DNA of 64,000 nucleotides from Emydura subglobosa (GCA_007922225.1 ML679974.1:8139988-8203987), one strand, 5' to 3'; counted from the first letter of the stretch, positions 44,862-56,005 are shown. Notes: generated by a model from the sequence alone, not told the origin. Made by a program: numbers and translations.

Positions 44862-45120
44862 AGCCAATGTGGTGTAACGAACATAGCACTATTCTGATAG
44901 TCAGAAGACTGATCAAATTCCCAGCTCTTCCACTGAGCTGCTACATGAGCTTCATCAAGTAAGTCATTTCACTTCTGTTTGCCTCTGTTGCTGATGTTTC
45001 CTCACCATCTTTTCCTTCACTTCTCCATTTTGACGATATGCTCTCCAAGGGAGAAACTGACTCTTGCTGTGTATTTGTACAGTTCCTAGGATAAACACAT
45101 AACAGGGACCTAATGTTGAT
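44862..45120 (+). mobile_element. MIR-like tRNA-derived SINE with LINE-type tail
   Basis: The head is CCAATGTGGTGTAACGAACA and ATCAAATTCCCAGCTCTTCC (B-box side), then CCACTGAGCTGC and AAGTCATTTCACTTCTGTTT. The tail, CTTGCTGTGTATTTGTACAG, TTCCTAGGATAA and GGGACCTAATG, resembles the 3' end of an L3/CR1-type LINE. This suggests a SINE that borrows a LINE tail. Confidence 0.65.
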
Positions 45121-45140
45121 GGGGGGGGTGGGGGGGGGGA
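45121..45140. repeat. G-run
   Basis: Eight G, a T, then ten G, followed by a purine tail. The tract follows the SINE tail directly. Confidence 0.9.
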
Positions 45141-45594
45141 TGGAGCTGGTCAAGATGTTTTGCGCAAACTTGTCATCTTAAAAAAAGCTGATTTTATTTT
45201 TAAAAAAACCCCAAAAATTCATGAAAACTCTTGGTGTTGGTTGTTTTATTTTTTTGTTTGTTCTTTTTACATTGAAAATGTTGATGTTTCCCCTCTCTCC
45301 CTATTTGCTTTCTGTTATTGAATTAAATAGAACAAATAAAAGCCTAGATTTTTCCCATATTTTCATTTTCTTTTGTTCTTGGTTTTATTTTTCCTGTTGC
45401 TTTCGATTTTTCAAAGTCTCCCCAACTTTGGAAAAGTTACAGAGTGCAAAAAGGGAAATGCAATGAACTCTGTTATTCTTCTAACTGCAACTTTCCAAAG
45501 TTGGAGATGTTTACAAAATATCCAGGAATAGCAAAAAGAAAAATGAGAAAAATATCCCTGACATCATTCATTTTATTGAGCATGTGCGCACCCG
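45141..45594. other. Unassigned AT-rich DNA
   Basis: T-rich on the plus strand, with short spurious frames. No gene or repeat recognised. Confidence 0.5.
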
Positions 45595-45632
45595 ACCCCC
45601 CCCCCAAAAGAGAGAGAGAGAGAAAAAATTGG
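45595..45632. repeat. C-run and (AG)n simple sequence
   Basis: About ten C precede AAAAGAGAGAGAGAGAGA and a short A-run. Confidence 0.9.
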
Positions 45633-45834
45633 AAAGCTTTTGTAAAAATATTAAAAATGGAATTCTGCAAACTGGAAACAACTTGCACATTTTCATATTT
45701 CATATTTCACCTGCCTTTTTTTGACTAGCCCCAGTTGGGAACTCTAGATTCTAATACAGATAAATAATAATTTTACCACCAACTTCTCCCAGGAACTATT
45801 TCCAAAGGAAATGCTCAGCACTTTTAGAAGTCAG

Positions 45835-45985
45835 GAGTGAAATCTTAGCACTACTGAAATCAATGGTAAAATTCCATGAGGCCTGGATTTCACCCCACGT
45901 CTCAAAAGTGCTTCAATTTGGGTACCCCAAAATTGGAGAATCCCAAATCACTAGTCACTTTTTAAAATTTAGGTCACTGACTTGT
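45835..45985. repeat. Decayed hairpin-family element
   Basis: CTACTGAAATCAATGG, CAAAAGTGCTTCAATTTGGG, ACCCCAAAATTGGAGAATCC and CTAGTCACTTTTTAAAATTT belong to the same subtype as 42027-42145. Confidence 0.45.
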
Positions 45986-46523
45986 ATTTCACTCTTCCCT
46001 TCTCTCCCTCCAAAAAACACTAAGTACTTCTTACCCACTACAAATATCCTGCTGCTAACCATGTCTATGTGAATGACAATACACATGTTCACATCTTTAT
46101 AACAAAATAGGGTAGTGTGTGTCTCTGAAAATCAGGAATGTGTCTCTTTTCAGTGTCTGTTCTGCTGTCACTGTTGGTTTCACAGAAAAGAGTGTTTTGT
46201 CCAGTTTTGCAACTTGAACACATCTCCAACAGCAATTAATTGGTGTTTGGTGCTTAATTTGCCGCCATCCCCCCCCGTCATTCCCAGTCACAAGCTACTC
46301 TCTTTTTAAAATCCAACCTCTTGTTTAAAAAAAGTATGAAAAAAATATTGACTGCCTTAATTCAGAAAAGACTACATGCCCTTATGCAGTAGCTGAATAA
46401 TAGGTTTCCACCCACAGAATGTCTTCTTGGTATATACCATCACTGATAGGAAAGAATTCTTGCCCTAAAAAAATGTAGCCACAATCTCTGCATTATAGAT
46501 TTGCCTTTGAACAAGATGTTGTT
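45986..46523. other. Unassigned DNA
   Basis: No gene or repeat recognised. Confidence 0.5.
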
Positions 46524-46565
46524 CAAGTTGGAGAAAGAGTTGGAGAACAAGTTGGAGAAAGAGTT
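46524..46565. repeat. 12-bp minisatellite, about 3.5 units
   Basis: CAAGTTGGAGAA and AGAGTTGGAGAA alternate twice, giving a perfect 24-bp repeat made of two related 12-bp halves. Confidence 0.9.
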
Positions 46566-46784
46566 ATTTCAGGAGGATACTGGCCCATTTTAATACTCTA
46601 CAGCACAAGAGTTCAGCCAGCAGCCAAACAATTCTGAACTGGAAAGAAAAACAATTCTATACCTCATTTTAAAAAAATAAAATGTAGTTCCCTCTTTTCT
46701 GATCAGTTGTTTTCTTTCCCAGCTGTGCTCCCTTAAAAGTACTGCTGTACTTCTTGCAACATGGTTAACATCATAGATAAGAGA

Positions 46785-46916
46785 TCCAGAGGGGAAGCCA
46801 TGTTAGTCTGTTTTTAGCAAAACAGCGAGAGTTCTGTGGCACCTTAAAGACTAACAAATTTATTTGGGCAGAAACCCACTTCGTTGGATGCCACAGGACT
46901 CTCGCTGTTTTTTTAG
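46785..46916 (-). mobile_element. Short retroelement with hammerhead-like architecture (copy B)
   Basis: The insert is flanked by a perfect 10-bp direct repeat, AGATAAGAGA at 46775-46784 and 46917-46926. On the minus strand, CCAACGA, A, GTGGG, loop, CCCA occupies the place of CUGANGA and stem II, but the GAAA block has been deleted and AATAAATTTGTTAGTC follows at once. Arms at 46819-46843 and 46887-46914 are imperfect inverted copies (AAACAGCGAGAGTTCTGTGG-like, over about 23 bp) that would form stem I. The tail TTAGTCTTTAAGGTGC and ACAGACTAACATGGCTTCCC is nearly identical to that of copy A at 11.6 kb. Confidence 0.75.
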
Positions 46917-47035
46917 AGATAAGAGAGTACTTCAGAAGCTCTGGGCTTTTTTGGACCAACTCCAGTTAGCGATCAATCTTGATTAACTTCTCATTAGGGT
47001 ATATTGTTTCTTTAAATGCTAATCTGTATGGCAAC

Positions 47036-47036
<1 letters not shown>

Positions 47037-47088
<52 letters not shown>
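47037..47088. repeat. Compound (CT)n(CA)n microsatellite
   Basis: About fifteen CT units pass directly into about ten CA units. Confidence 0.97.
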
Positions 47089-47924
47089 CTCATTCTATTT
47101 TTCCTAACTACAGCTGTGAGCCACTAAAATCAACATGTTGAGATTGTGTCAGAGACTAGGGTAAAAGGCTCAGAGAAAAAGCAGCATATTTATGGAAAGT
47201 CTGAAGGCAGCTGGTTGAAGACTCAAGAGAAAATCACCAGTCATATCTGTGGTAGGGAAGTGAAGAAAAATTTTCCACTGGTGCAATTACCAATGGAAAT
47301 CGTATGGTGGAATTTTCAGAAGTCCTCAGATCACTGTGCATTCAGTTTGTACAGCCTTTGTAGCAGGAAACACTTATAAATCAATATTCATATAATAAAA
47401 CAATTGAAGACTCAAATAATAAGAAAGAAAGAGCTATCTTAAATCTCAGTGCTCAGAAGGCTATTGACAGGGTGGAGTGGATAAATAAATAATTTGGATT
47501 TGGACCTTATTTTTAAATATGTAGTAAAATCGATATAAAACCAGCCTGTGACTAGAAAAAGAACTAAAAGAAATTTATCATCCAGTTTTTAATTAGGAAA
47601 AGTCTGCAAGTCTGCCAATTTTTTCCTTAGTATTTTCAGTCTTCTGAGAATTTTTTGCCCAACAAGTTCAAAATAATCCAACAATAGCTGGCCTCAGTTG
47701 CTGAATACAATATGCTGGTGAGAGATGATGATACAGCCCTACTTTCACGGCGTGAGCCTTACTCTGTCTTAGCCATTGCAGATATTTTCAAATCCAGAAA
47801 GCTACCATGATACAAACTTAATATGAAAACAAAGCAAGATAAATACAATGGCAACTTCCCTTCCCCCTTACTGGGGAACTACAAATTAAAATTATTTCAG
47901 GAGATTTTTAAGGACAAGTGAAAT
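47089..47924. other. Unassigned DNA
   Basis: No gene or repeat recognised. A 77-codon frame (47146-47379) resembles nothing known. Confidence 0.5.
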
Positions 47925-48065
47925 TAGGTGCCTCACACTGATTAAAGTTAATAGGAGTTGATCCTGCTCCTACTGAAATCAATGACAAAATACCCACTAA
48001 TTTGAATGATACAGGATTGAGCTGTAGGAGCCTAACGACTATTGGAGCCTTCAAAATTTTCCCCT
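47925..48065. repeat. Hairpin-family element
   Basis: AAATTAGGTGCCTCACACTG, GGAGTTGATCCTGCTCCTAC, TGAAATCAATGACAAAATAC and TAGGAGCCTAAC, followed by CCTTCAAAATTTTCCCC, match the AGGTGCCTAA subtype, possibly with a second hairpin inserted. Confidence 0.5.
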
Positions 48066-48564
48066 ATCATCTCTGCTTTAAGTAATTGAGACTTCAAGAA
48101 ATGAAGAGAAATTGGTGTAAATTTTGTAGGTTCTCTATATTTTAAATCCTGTCAGCAACTCAGTTGTCTATTTCTAATGCAAGTTGTTAGGGTTGTTTGT
48201 GTTTTATCAATACTTGCAGATATGATTTGAGGTTGTTTCCATACAGAGAGATGTGAATACACTTCCTTAACTAATGGAACAGAATACTTTAAGCTTAATG
48301 CATCGGGTGTAACTCAATTTGTTGCTCATGTACTGGATTAAAATTGAAACCATGAAAATAAGTCAGGGAAACATATCTGTCAGTTTTCATAACATTAGAG
48401 GAATAGGAGAATTCTTGTGCATTAACACCAAATGTAGAAATCTGAAGTGCAACATTATTTCTTCTTTTCAAAGAAAGAGGAACATGTCAAGAGGAACACG
48501 TGAAGATAAAGAGTCGTTGGAGATTAATACAGAAAACACACAGATTTGGGACAGAAGAGAAGGA
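48066..48564. other. Unassigned DNA
   Basis: Contains most of a 132-codon plus-strand frame (48319-48717), whose C-terminus is SINE sequence. I consider it spurious. Confidence 0.45.
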
Positions 48565-48720
48565 CATTCTACTCTGGTACCTAGATCACTCACCTGGGAG
48601 GAGAGATACCATAGTTACAATCCCTGCTCCAATGAATATATAATTATTTATACAAAGTACAACATCTTCAACTGGAGAGGCTGTGATCCATCTGAGAATA
48701 GCCAGCAGCCTTGTTAGGAC
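48565..48720 (+). mobile_element. tRNA-derived SINE
   Basis: CCTAGATCACTCACCTGGGA resembles a tRNA A-box half and CATAGTTACAATCCCTGCTC a B box (GTTACAATCCC for GTTCRANTCCC), at the right spacing. The following body is diverged. Confidence 0.55.
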
Positions 48721-50354
48721 ACTCATGTTCAGTGTAGTGACTGGGATTTATGTCCTTTCTCCTGAGCAGGGATTTTAAAGTTTCGTTTGACTTGAAATTT
48801 TTTTCCCTAACTTTTTGAATTCAGGTTGACACAAAATGAATTTTTTTTTGGTGTTTTCGAACTGCCAGTTAACCAACAACAACAAAAACAAAATCATTCA
48901 TTGCCCAGATCTATTGTATACACAATAGCCTCAAAGGTAGCAGAAATTGCTATGATACACCCTTTTTATACACGCTTCAATAAGGGCATGTATAATACAA
49001 ATAGAGTATGCAATTTAAAAAAAATAAGGCAATCCCCTGTTGTCTTTGGCTGCAGCTCAGAGTATGCTGAACAAACACCTATATTAATTATTTTAAAGAC
49101 GGTTGGGTTTTTTTTGTTTTAAATGGAAGAAACCTTAAATTCCCCAAACCTGCATATGTAAAATTGTAGTCGCACTTTTTTTTGGGCTTGTTTTTATAAG
49201 CCATATTTTCTCCAAAGAGACTGCATTCAACTAGGCAATTAAACATCACTCTCCTGAACAGAAGTGGGCACACTGAGCACAAGTCCAACATCCCCCGGCA
49301 AGATTTCTCCAAGAGTTCAGCAGCACAGTAATTAGCTTGGATATTGTGCACAGTGACTTTTATCAAGTAGGGTTTATTTCTCCTTCTCTCAGTGGTGCGT
49401 CTCAGAGACATTTTGAAAGTTTGTCTCATGGGTATAATCATCTTATTGATGCTGAAAGCATTTAAATGCAATCTGTAGCCCCTTCACCTTTTGACACTTG
49501 AGTTCCTAAAAAAAACGAACAGATATTTTGGCAGGTGCTTAGATCAGACTGTTTCTTTCCCACTATAAGACTTTTGCCTGTCTAATTAGCTGTGGCAAAA
49601 AGCTGAGAATGTTGACAATCTGGGGATGTGAGGTAATAAAAAATAGATAATTTACCAGCAGCAAATTAACCCCTCTAAGAACCTGTGTGATGAATTTTGC
49701 CCCTGACAATTCTGTGTACAAGATAGATACTATTGTAACCGTTTGTCTTTCTAGTATACAGGGTACTCATGGCACAGTTCCAGTATATTTCCCCAAGCAC
49801 AAGAATTGATTCACCAAAGTCTTACAATTAAGAAAGTAACTTCAACAGTGACAAGAAATAAAATGTGTGCACTTCCAGACATGACTTTCCTAACCATCTG
49901 TAGGGTAGTACAAATAACTGGCCAACCTCACTATCCTCTGTTCACTACTAGAGGCTCAGGGTAGTTGTGCTTTCTTGTTTGAACTGGCAAAAGAAGAAAA
50001 GATGTAGGAGGACAAGGCAACGCTGAATAATTAACCGTGTCTTTGCTTCTGAAACAACTGGCTGTTACTTGATATGCTGTGCGTACTATGCAATGGCAGC
50101 CTTTATCTATCTCTGGCTGTGCAGAAGGCAACATTGAGTCTGTGGTGCCAAGTGAACAAACAAAAGTCCAAACTTAATGAAAAAACCAACCAGTTTTAAA
50201 AATAGAAATGGGGGCAGCATTTAATGTCATTGACATCACTTGGTATGTGAGGCCATGGTGGGGTGAGCAGCAGTGATGCGTGGTGCTTTGAAAGTTTTTT
50301 TTAATGCAGGATTCTCTTTAAGTATTAATGTGAGTAAAAGGCTAATAAACTCTA
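48721..50354. other. Unassigned DNA
   Basis: Open frames of 98 codons (48826-49122 plus) and 127 codons (49088-49471 minus) show no homology. No repeat recognised. Confidence 0.5.
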
Positions 50355-50358
50355 TGGA

Positions 50359-50440
50359 CCAGATCCTCGGTGGGTGCAAATCATAGCAACTCCTTTGACT
50401 TCAGTGGAGCTATCTCAATTTACACCAGTTCAAAATCTGG
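50359..50440. repeat. Hairpin element (CCAGATCCTC-end subtype)
   Basis: The left end CCAGATCCTCGGTGGGTGCA and the right end TACACCAGTTCAAAATCTGG face each other as inverted copies, with CTCCTTTGACTTCAGTGGAG at the centre. Confidence 0.65.
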
Positions 50441-50589
50441 CTTGATTTATTTTTTTTAAAGATGCCATTTCCTTTTGCACTTTTCCTGGGGACAGGTTAT
50501 CCCATAACTACAAAGTTGCTGGCACCTTCCTCTTCAAAGACAGAATTCTGAATGAGATGGTCCAGCGATCTCATCGAGAATGACAATGG

Positions 50590-50810
50590 ATGGAAGAGGG
50601 TCCAAGTGGTTAGAATAGTAGCCTGTGACTCAAGAGACCTAGACTCAGTTCTCTGCTCTACCACAGGCAAATCACAGCCCCTCTGTGCCTCAGTTTCTCA
50701 TCTGTAAAATCTAATCTTCCTTGCCTCACAGAGGCATTGCAAAGATAAAACCCTCAAAGATTGGAGACGCTCATACTAAGGCACTTTATGGTCACTATTA
50801 CCACAGTTAG
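50590..50810 (+). mobile_element. MIR/CORE-type SINE
   Basis: GTCCAAGTGGTTAGAATAGT (A-box side), CTAGACTCAGTTCTCTGCTC (B-box side), GGCAAATCACAGCCCCTCTG, GCCTCAGTTTCTCATCTGTA and TTGCCTCACAGAGGCATTGC form the usual order, ending TTATGGTCACTATTA. Confidence 0.8.
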
Positions 50811-52021
50811 ACAGACAATCCCTATGTTTCCATTAATCCCTTTTAAAATAACTCCTTTTGGCTTCATTTTGTGCTTGAGTTTGGACTGCCCTTTAAAAAC
50901 AGCTACTGACTAAATCTCCCCTCTGCAGACATTTGAGTTCAGTGATTGCTATAGTGAGAGCATAATGGTGGGAGAAGGAAAATATATCTTTTTTTTCCTC
51001 CCTTAAATCATTTTGTCCTTTCTTAGTGAAGGAGAAGATGGGAGACAATGTGTATCTTGACCTAATGAACTCTAAACAAAAAGCAAGCCTCTTTTAATAA
51101 TGCATGACCTACTGTAAGATATTTGCTGAAACAAATCTCATGGAGTCTGCTAGGTTGTCAGAGATATTGGCTGATGGCATCTGTTAAAAGCAGGATGAGA
51201 GCAATCTTGCTTTTTACCTTTCCCTTCTTGCAAGTAACAGAAGGGGTTGAGAAAGTTGAAAAGTCCAGTGCTTCAGTTAACTTGGAAGGGAGTTACAGAG
51301 CAGTCAACTTTTCACAATTTTTTTGAAAGTTACTGACAACATGTATGACAACCATTAAGCTTCTCAGGAAGGTTTAACATTGTGGAATTTTTTTAAAGCC
51401 CTTCTTCCCATGCTGTTTAGTAGTTGAACAGGGCTTTTTGTCCATTTCTTTTCCTAATCTATTGCATTACATCATATTGTACTGAAGAAACCACTTATGG
51501 AGGCAAATTAACTGCCAAAGGATGTTTTTTTTTCTATCATTAAATAATTGTGTCTTGGTTTGTAGATGGGCCAAGGATAATGCATTTTTTTCCCTACAGT
51601 TGTAGTGATTTGTTGTTTTACAGACGTACTCTATTGTTACATGCAAAATGTGATCAAACCTTTGTCTGGGATGCTAGCATCTGGGGTGTGGAACTAAATC
51701 TGAAAATAGGGACAAGCAAATGAACAAAGAAAAATATATAGAAACAACTATAAGTTTCCTTTTTTACAATTGAGAAAAATGGTCAAACAATGAAACTTTA
51801 TAATACAAAATTTTAGCTAGAAGTAGTTTTTGTAATGCTGCATGAAAGCACAAGAAAATCGGCTTATGATAAAAATATTGACATCCTTAAAGTTACAGTC
51901 ATTATTATTTACTGCAGTTGGCATACCCCAAACTGGACTAGAAAGGGCAGGTACTTAAGACAAGTATTAATGATTCCAGCTACATAAGGCACACACATTA
52001 AGGATTTCATTCAAGAGATAT
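50811..52021. other. Unassigned DNA
   Basis: No gene or repeat recognised. Confidence 0.5.
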
Positions 52022-52240
52022 AGAACCTAATTCAGATCTCACTTAAACCAGTTTTACAGTAGTGTAAATTCCATTGACTTCTGAGGAGTTGCTACTAATA
52101 TATCATCTCATAAGAGCTTGATTCTGCAGATCCACTGTGATCCCTCATGGACTTCAAATGGGACTACTTTAAGAACTCATGGGAACTCGGGACTCTCATA
52201 CTCTGTTATCCCACGAGTGACTGAGGAGTTCTGCCTGAGA
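52022..52240. repeat. Two decayed hairpin-family elements
   Basis: The first (52022-52105) has CCTAATTCAGATCTCACTTA, AACCAGTTTTACAGTAGTGT and TCCATTGACTTCTGAGGAG. The second (52110-52240) has GATTCTGCAGATCC and TGGACTTCAAATGGGACTAC. Neither folds cleanly. Confidence 0.45.
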
Positions 52241-52765
52241 CATTGATTTTATTTTGACTTATAGCACACGCGTGAGTGGTTACAGCACATCCACAAGGTA
52301 GCTTTTCACTATTCTGGCTAGTTTAGTATACAACTTGTGAAGGACCTGATTCCAATCTAAGTATCACTTACTTATTTCTGCCCCATTGTGGAACATAGCC
52401 CTATAACACACCAGAGCAACACTTATGGTATGTAAAGAGAATCCTTCAGTGGGAAGAGGCATAGGATTCCACAGCCAGGCATGGGGTGGGAAATCTAATA
52501 TCAAGAGGGGACCCCAACTCACTGCCTACAGAAAGCCACATCCAACCCCTACCCACATCCCAGCTTATAAAACTTCTTCACTCACCAGGGGCAATCAGAG
52601 CTACCTCCCAAATTCTCCTCATTCCCCTCCAATGACAAGTATCCCAATATGATTCACCTCCCAAATTCCAAACACTCGCACTCCTCCCTCCGGTGACCTG
52701 CCTTGTCAGCTACTCAAGACTCCCTACGCATCCGCCATAATCCTCTTGTACTTTCCTATAAAAGA
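52241..52765. other. Unassigned DNA
   Basis: The part 52500-52740 is C-rich. No gene or repeat recognised. Confidence 0.5.
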
Positions 52766-52960
52766 CAATACAGAATTAAAGAGGATTCAGATGGGCTACA
52801 GGAATAATAATTAAGAGTTTGGGAACATCTTCATATAAAGAGGGGTTAGAAAGATTAGGGGAGATCTCCTCAGAGAGAAGACAAAAATTGGAACATGATA
52901 GAAGTACACAAAAAATGAATGATCTAGAGGGTGTAAATGAGGTACTTCTATTCCATTTCT
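52766..52960 (+). pseudogene. Old CR1-type LINE fragment
   Basis: AATTAAAGAGGATTCAGATG, GGGTTAGAAAGATTAGGGGA, GAGAGAAGACAAAAATTGG and AACATGATAGAAGTACACAA correspond to the LFSLEKRRL-RGDMIEVYK segment of a CR1-type ORF2 C-terminal region, with small indels. No full open frame survives. Confidence 0.6.
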
Positions 52961-52989
52961 GATAAAATCTGAGTTTCAGGCAGCAGGGA

Positions 52990-53150
52990 CCCACCAGATC
53001 ATCCAATTTGCCCTTCTATATATCACAGGACATCAACACCATCTAGCATATGCATATTAAAACTAACCACCAAAATTAGGCCATCCCCATTTCAAGACAC
53101 AAGGCAATCTCTAACTGAGTCCTAAAGAAATTTTCCTTGTGGGCAGGTTC
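52990..53150 (-). mobile_element. Old CR1-type LINE 3' tail
   Basis: CCAGATCATCCAATTTGCCC, TATATCACAGGACATCAACA and AACTAACCACCAAAATTAGG follow the same layout as the tail at 43.84 kb (ATCATCTAGTCTGACCTCC, ACGCAGGCCACAG), on the minus strand and more diverged. Confidence 0.5.
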
Positions 53151-53159
53151 TTCCAGAAC

Positions 53160-54105
53160 TGGCTTCTGCAAGGTTTCTTACTGTCACGCTGATTGGACTG
53201 GGGGGTGGAGGGGAGGGATTTATTATGTTGTTTAACATCAATATGTGAAAATCATAGTAATTCATGTGCGACATGCTATGTCAGGTACTGTTAGAAAGGA
53301 TATAATGTGCTAAGTAAGATGATGATGTTTATGTTCATGTGTTATATATGTAACGGAAGTAACGGATATGTTTGATATATCTGTATTTCAAATGGTGCTG
53401 TGTCTGGGCGACACCCCAGACAGGATGGCTGCAGCACTAGCCTGCTTAATAGCCCATTGAGGAAACTCACAGGTACAATGGGCCCAGGGGGAAAAGCCAG
53501 GGATATACCTGATGAGTCACCAGGACTTACTCATGTGACTCTGGACTCCATCTTGTTCCTGTAAAATTCCACAAGCAGCATGGCAAAGACCAAAGGACAT
53601 AAAAGGCAGCTGCCTGACATCCATTTTGTCTTTCAGTCTTTGTCTTCAGTCTTCACCTATCTCTGGATCAACTTATTACAATTGAACTGAACTGAAGCTG
53701 TGAAACAAAGGACTGAGACCCATCCAGTACTGGATGTACACCAGAGGGATTATACAAGCCTGGAAACTCCACAATTCTACTAGAAACCTGATATATATGG
53801 ACTTTCAAATCAATTGTATGTGTCTGATTGCTTTAATCCTTTAACATTTCTCTTATTGTTTGTTCCTTTCTTTTTATAACAAACCTAAAGGATTGGCTGG
53901 CAGCGTGGTATTTTGTGTAAAATCCAAACTCGTATTGATCTGGTACTGTGGCTGACCCTTTGGGGTCAGGAGAAACCTTTCTGGTAAAGAGCATAGAGTT
54001 TTAAATAACTGGTCTCTGTACTGGACCTAGTGGCTGATTGGGAGCCAGAGACTGCAATGCAGTAAAGGGGGCTGTGTATATTTTTATTTGGCTTCTTGAC
54101 AACCC
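53160..54105 (+). repeat. Possible LTR-type retroelement sequence
   Basis: CATAAAAGGCAGCTGCCTGA near 53598 looks like a TATA-type promoter. GTGTCTGGGCGACACCCCAG, AAAGGATTGGCTGGCAGCGT and GACCCTTTGGGGTCAGGAGA resemble blocks of a repeat I associate with reptilian LTR elements. I cannot find clean ends, a target duplication or coding sequence, so family and limits are uncertain. Confidence 0.35.
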
Positions 54106-54204
54106 GTGTGGGGAATCAGAAGCACTGTTTGTGGCTGGTTGGGAAGTCTGACTTCAATGTCACCCACCAATGCTGGGAGAATCTGCTCTTCTTTTACAGC
54201 CTGC

Positions 54205-54345
54205 CCTGACCTTGGCATTTTCAGGTGGCAAAGATGGGTCACACTTAGACCTTCCTCTGAAGCGTTTGGTACTGCCCACTGTCAGAGACAGGATACTGGA
54301 CTAAATGAGCCACTGATATCACCTGGTTCCTGTGTTTCTATCTAA
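54205..54345 (+). mobile_element. LINE-type 3' tail (GACAGGATACTGG family)
   Basis: CCTTCCTCTGAAGCGTTTGG, TACTGCCCACTGTCAGAGAC, AGGATACTGGACTAAATGAG and GATATCACCTGGTTCCTGTG spell a frequent reptilian LINE tail. It is the plus-strand counterpart of the minus-strand copies at 10.24 and 27.13 kb. Confidence 0.7.
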
Positions 54346-54942
54346 AAAAGCTGGCTTGCTCTGCCTGTGTCCTTAGATTTTATTATTGAACAGTCCTTTG
54401 GATGACACCCTGATCAATATATTGGTCATCTTTGCTCTAGATCATTGTGGTTGCAGCAAGTTTCTTGGATCCACATCTAACAATTACTTGGCTGTGGCTA
54501 AGAGCAAAATCGCCTTGTCTCTGCTCTTTCTGCAGCTTATATTGCACAGTCAGAGTTGAAATCAAGATAACAGTCTCGTGTTGAAACATGTGCAATGCCT
54601 CATTTTTGCCTTTGTACTATAAGAGCGTATAGAACACTGTTCAGAAAGGGCCACCTGGGTGATGGGCCTTTAGCTCTTTTTGTAGGAGAGTAAAGAGTTA
54701 AAGCTGGACAAATGGTCAGGCCTAAGCTACAGGGGAGGGGTCAAGGCAAGGGCAAACCTTGTTTCTGTTAATTGGTGTGAATTTTAGTTAGAATCTGTTA
54801 TCTTTTTCTTCTTTTCCTCCCTTCCTTGCCATCTGTGCTGGGAATGAGGTTAATAAAACACCTATTGCTATTTCTGTGCAAGGCCTTGGTGGGAAAAAAG
54901 CATTATCTTCCTTCCCCTCTGGCATACCTTTACTTCAAAGAA
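54346..54942. other. Unassigned DNA
   Basis: No gene or clear repeat recognised. Confidence 0.5.
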
Positions 54943-55247
54943 TGTTAGTGTAAAATTTATAGGTTTTAAGGTGATGTGCCTGACCTCTGTATGATAATCC
55001 TGTAAACAACAAACAGGGGCGGGTATAATTATATTCATTATATAGTTGTTAATATTCATTTTATAGGTGTCAATGTAACCAAATAAGGGTCTACAGGGAG
55101 TTGCTGAAAATGTATACATTTACATACTGTTAAGGATAAAAGAATTGTAAAGTAACCCCCTCATTGCTCACGCGCGGTGTCGAGGTGGAATGAGCAGTCA
55201 ATAAAGGGTTCCATCTCCCCAGTCCACCCGTTTGGTTATTTCTAACA
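54943..55247 (+). repeat. Possible LTR remnant, 305 bp
   Basis: The stretch starts TGTTAG and ends CTAACA, perfect 6-bp inverted ends of the LTR type. GTCAATAAAGGGTTCC near 55198 supplies an AATAAA signal about 45 bp before the end, as in an R-U5 region. No target duplication is visible at these limits and no coding region adjoins, so the call is tentative. Confidence 0.35.
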
Positions 55248-56005
55248 CTTTTCTCATTTCTCAAGGCATGTGAACATCTTGTTTGCTCCTTTGCCTTGAC
55301 TCTTACACGTTTGAGTTATTCCCTTGGTGTCAGTGCCTGCCATGGGCATGCCTTCACAGTGCCTGTAGCCAGTTCTCTTATGAAACACACACTATGTATT
55401 TGACAATCTATGTATTCTTATGGGATTTGAGATGAACCTGTCTTGTCTGCAGACACAATTGCCCTTCGATTCATGTCTTCCTTTCCTCCTCTGTTTGTGT
55501 AATGTGTCTTGGCGCATATACTTCAACAAGTGTGATGCAATGCAGCACAGTATGCCTTAAATTAGTATTCTATTTCACGCAGAAAAAGGATGAAGGCAGA
55601 CAGGAAAAATTAGGCAACCCTGGCAGTGAATTTAAGGCTATACCAGACAGCAGGAGGTGAATTTACAACGCTAAATCTCATGCGTTTGTTTGTTTCCAAG
55701 TTCTCAGGTGTAGAAAGAGAACACCACATGAGAATCAAGTCATGCAGGCGAAGACTTAGACTGAGATTTGCAAAATACTTTAGTGGATTTAGACATAGCT
55801 CCCTATTCATTTTCAAGGTAGTCCAAATCCTCTAGAAATTTCAACCTCAAGAGGCATGATTTACATCTGAGATCGTGATGTTATTTTGATGAAGGAGAGG
55901 GGATCTCCTGACCCAATTAAAGAATGAAGAAAAAGTTCATGAATCATGGCACAGTTATTTAATATGATGTCAATTCGTTCCAAGGAAAAGCAAGATGAAA
56001 AAAAC
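55248..56005. other. Unassigned DNA
   Basis: No gene or repeat recognised. Confidence 0.5.

Noticed and set aside
48319..48717. 132-codon plus-strand frame
   Set aside because: Its last 50 codons are SINE sequence (48565-48720) and the rest resembles nothing.
49088..49471. 127-codon minus-strand frame
   Set aside because: No homology recognised, low-complexity ends, overlaps another frame; treated as chance.
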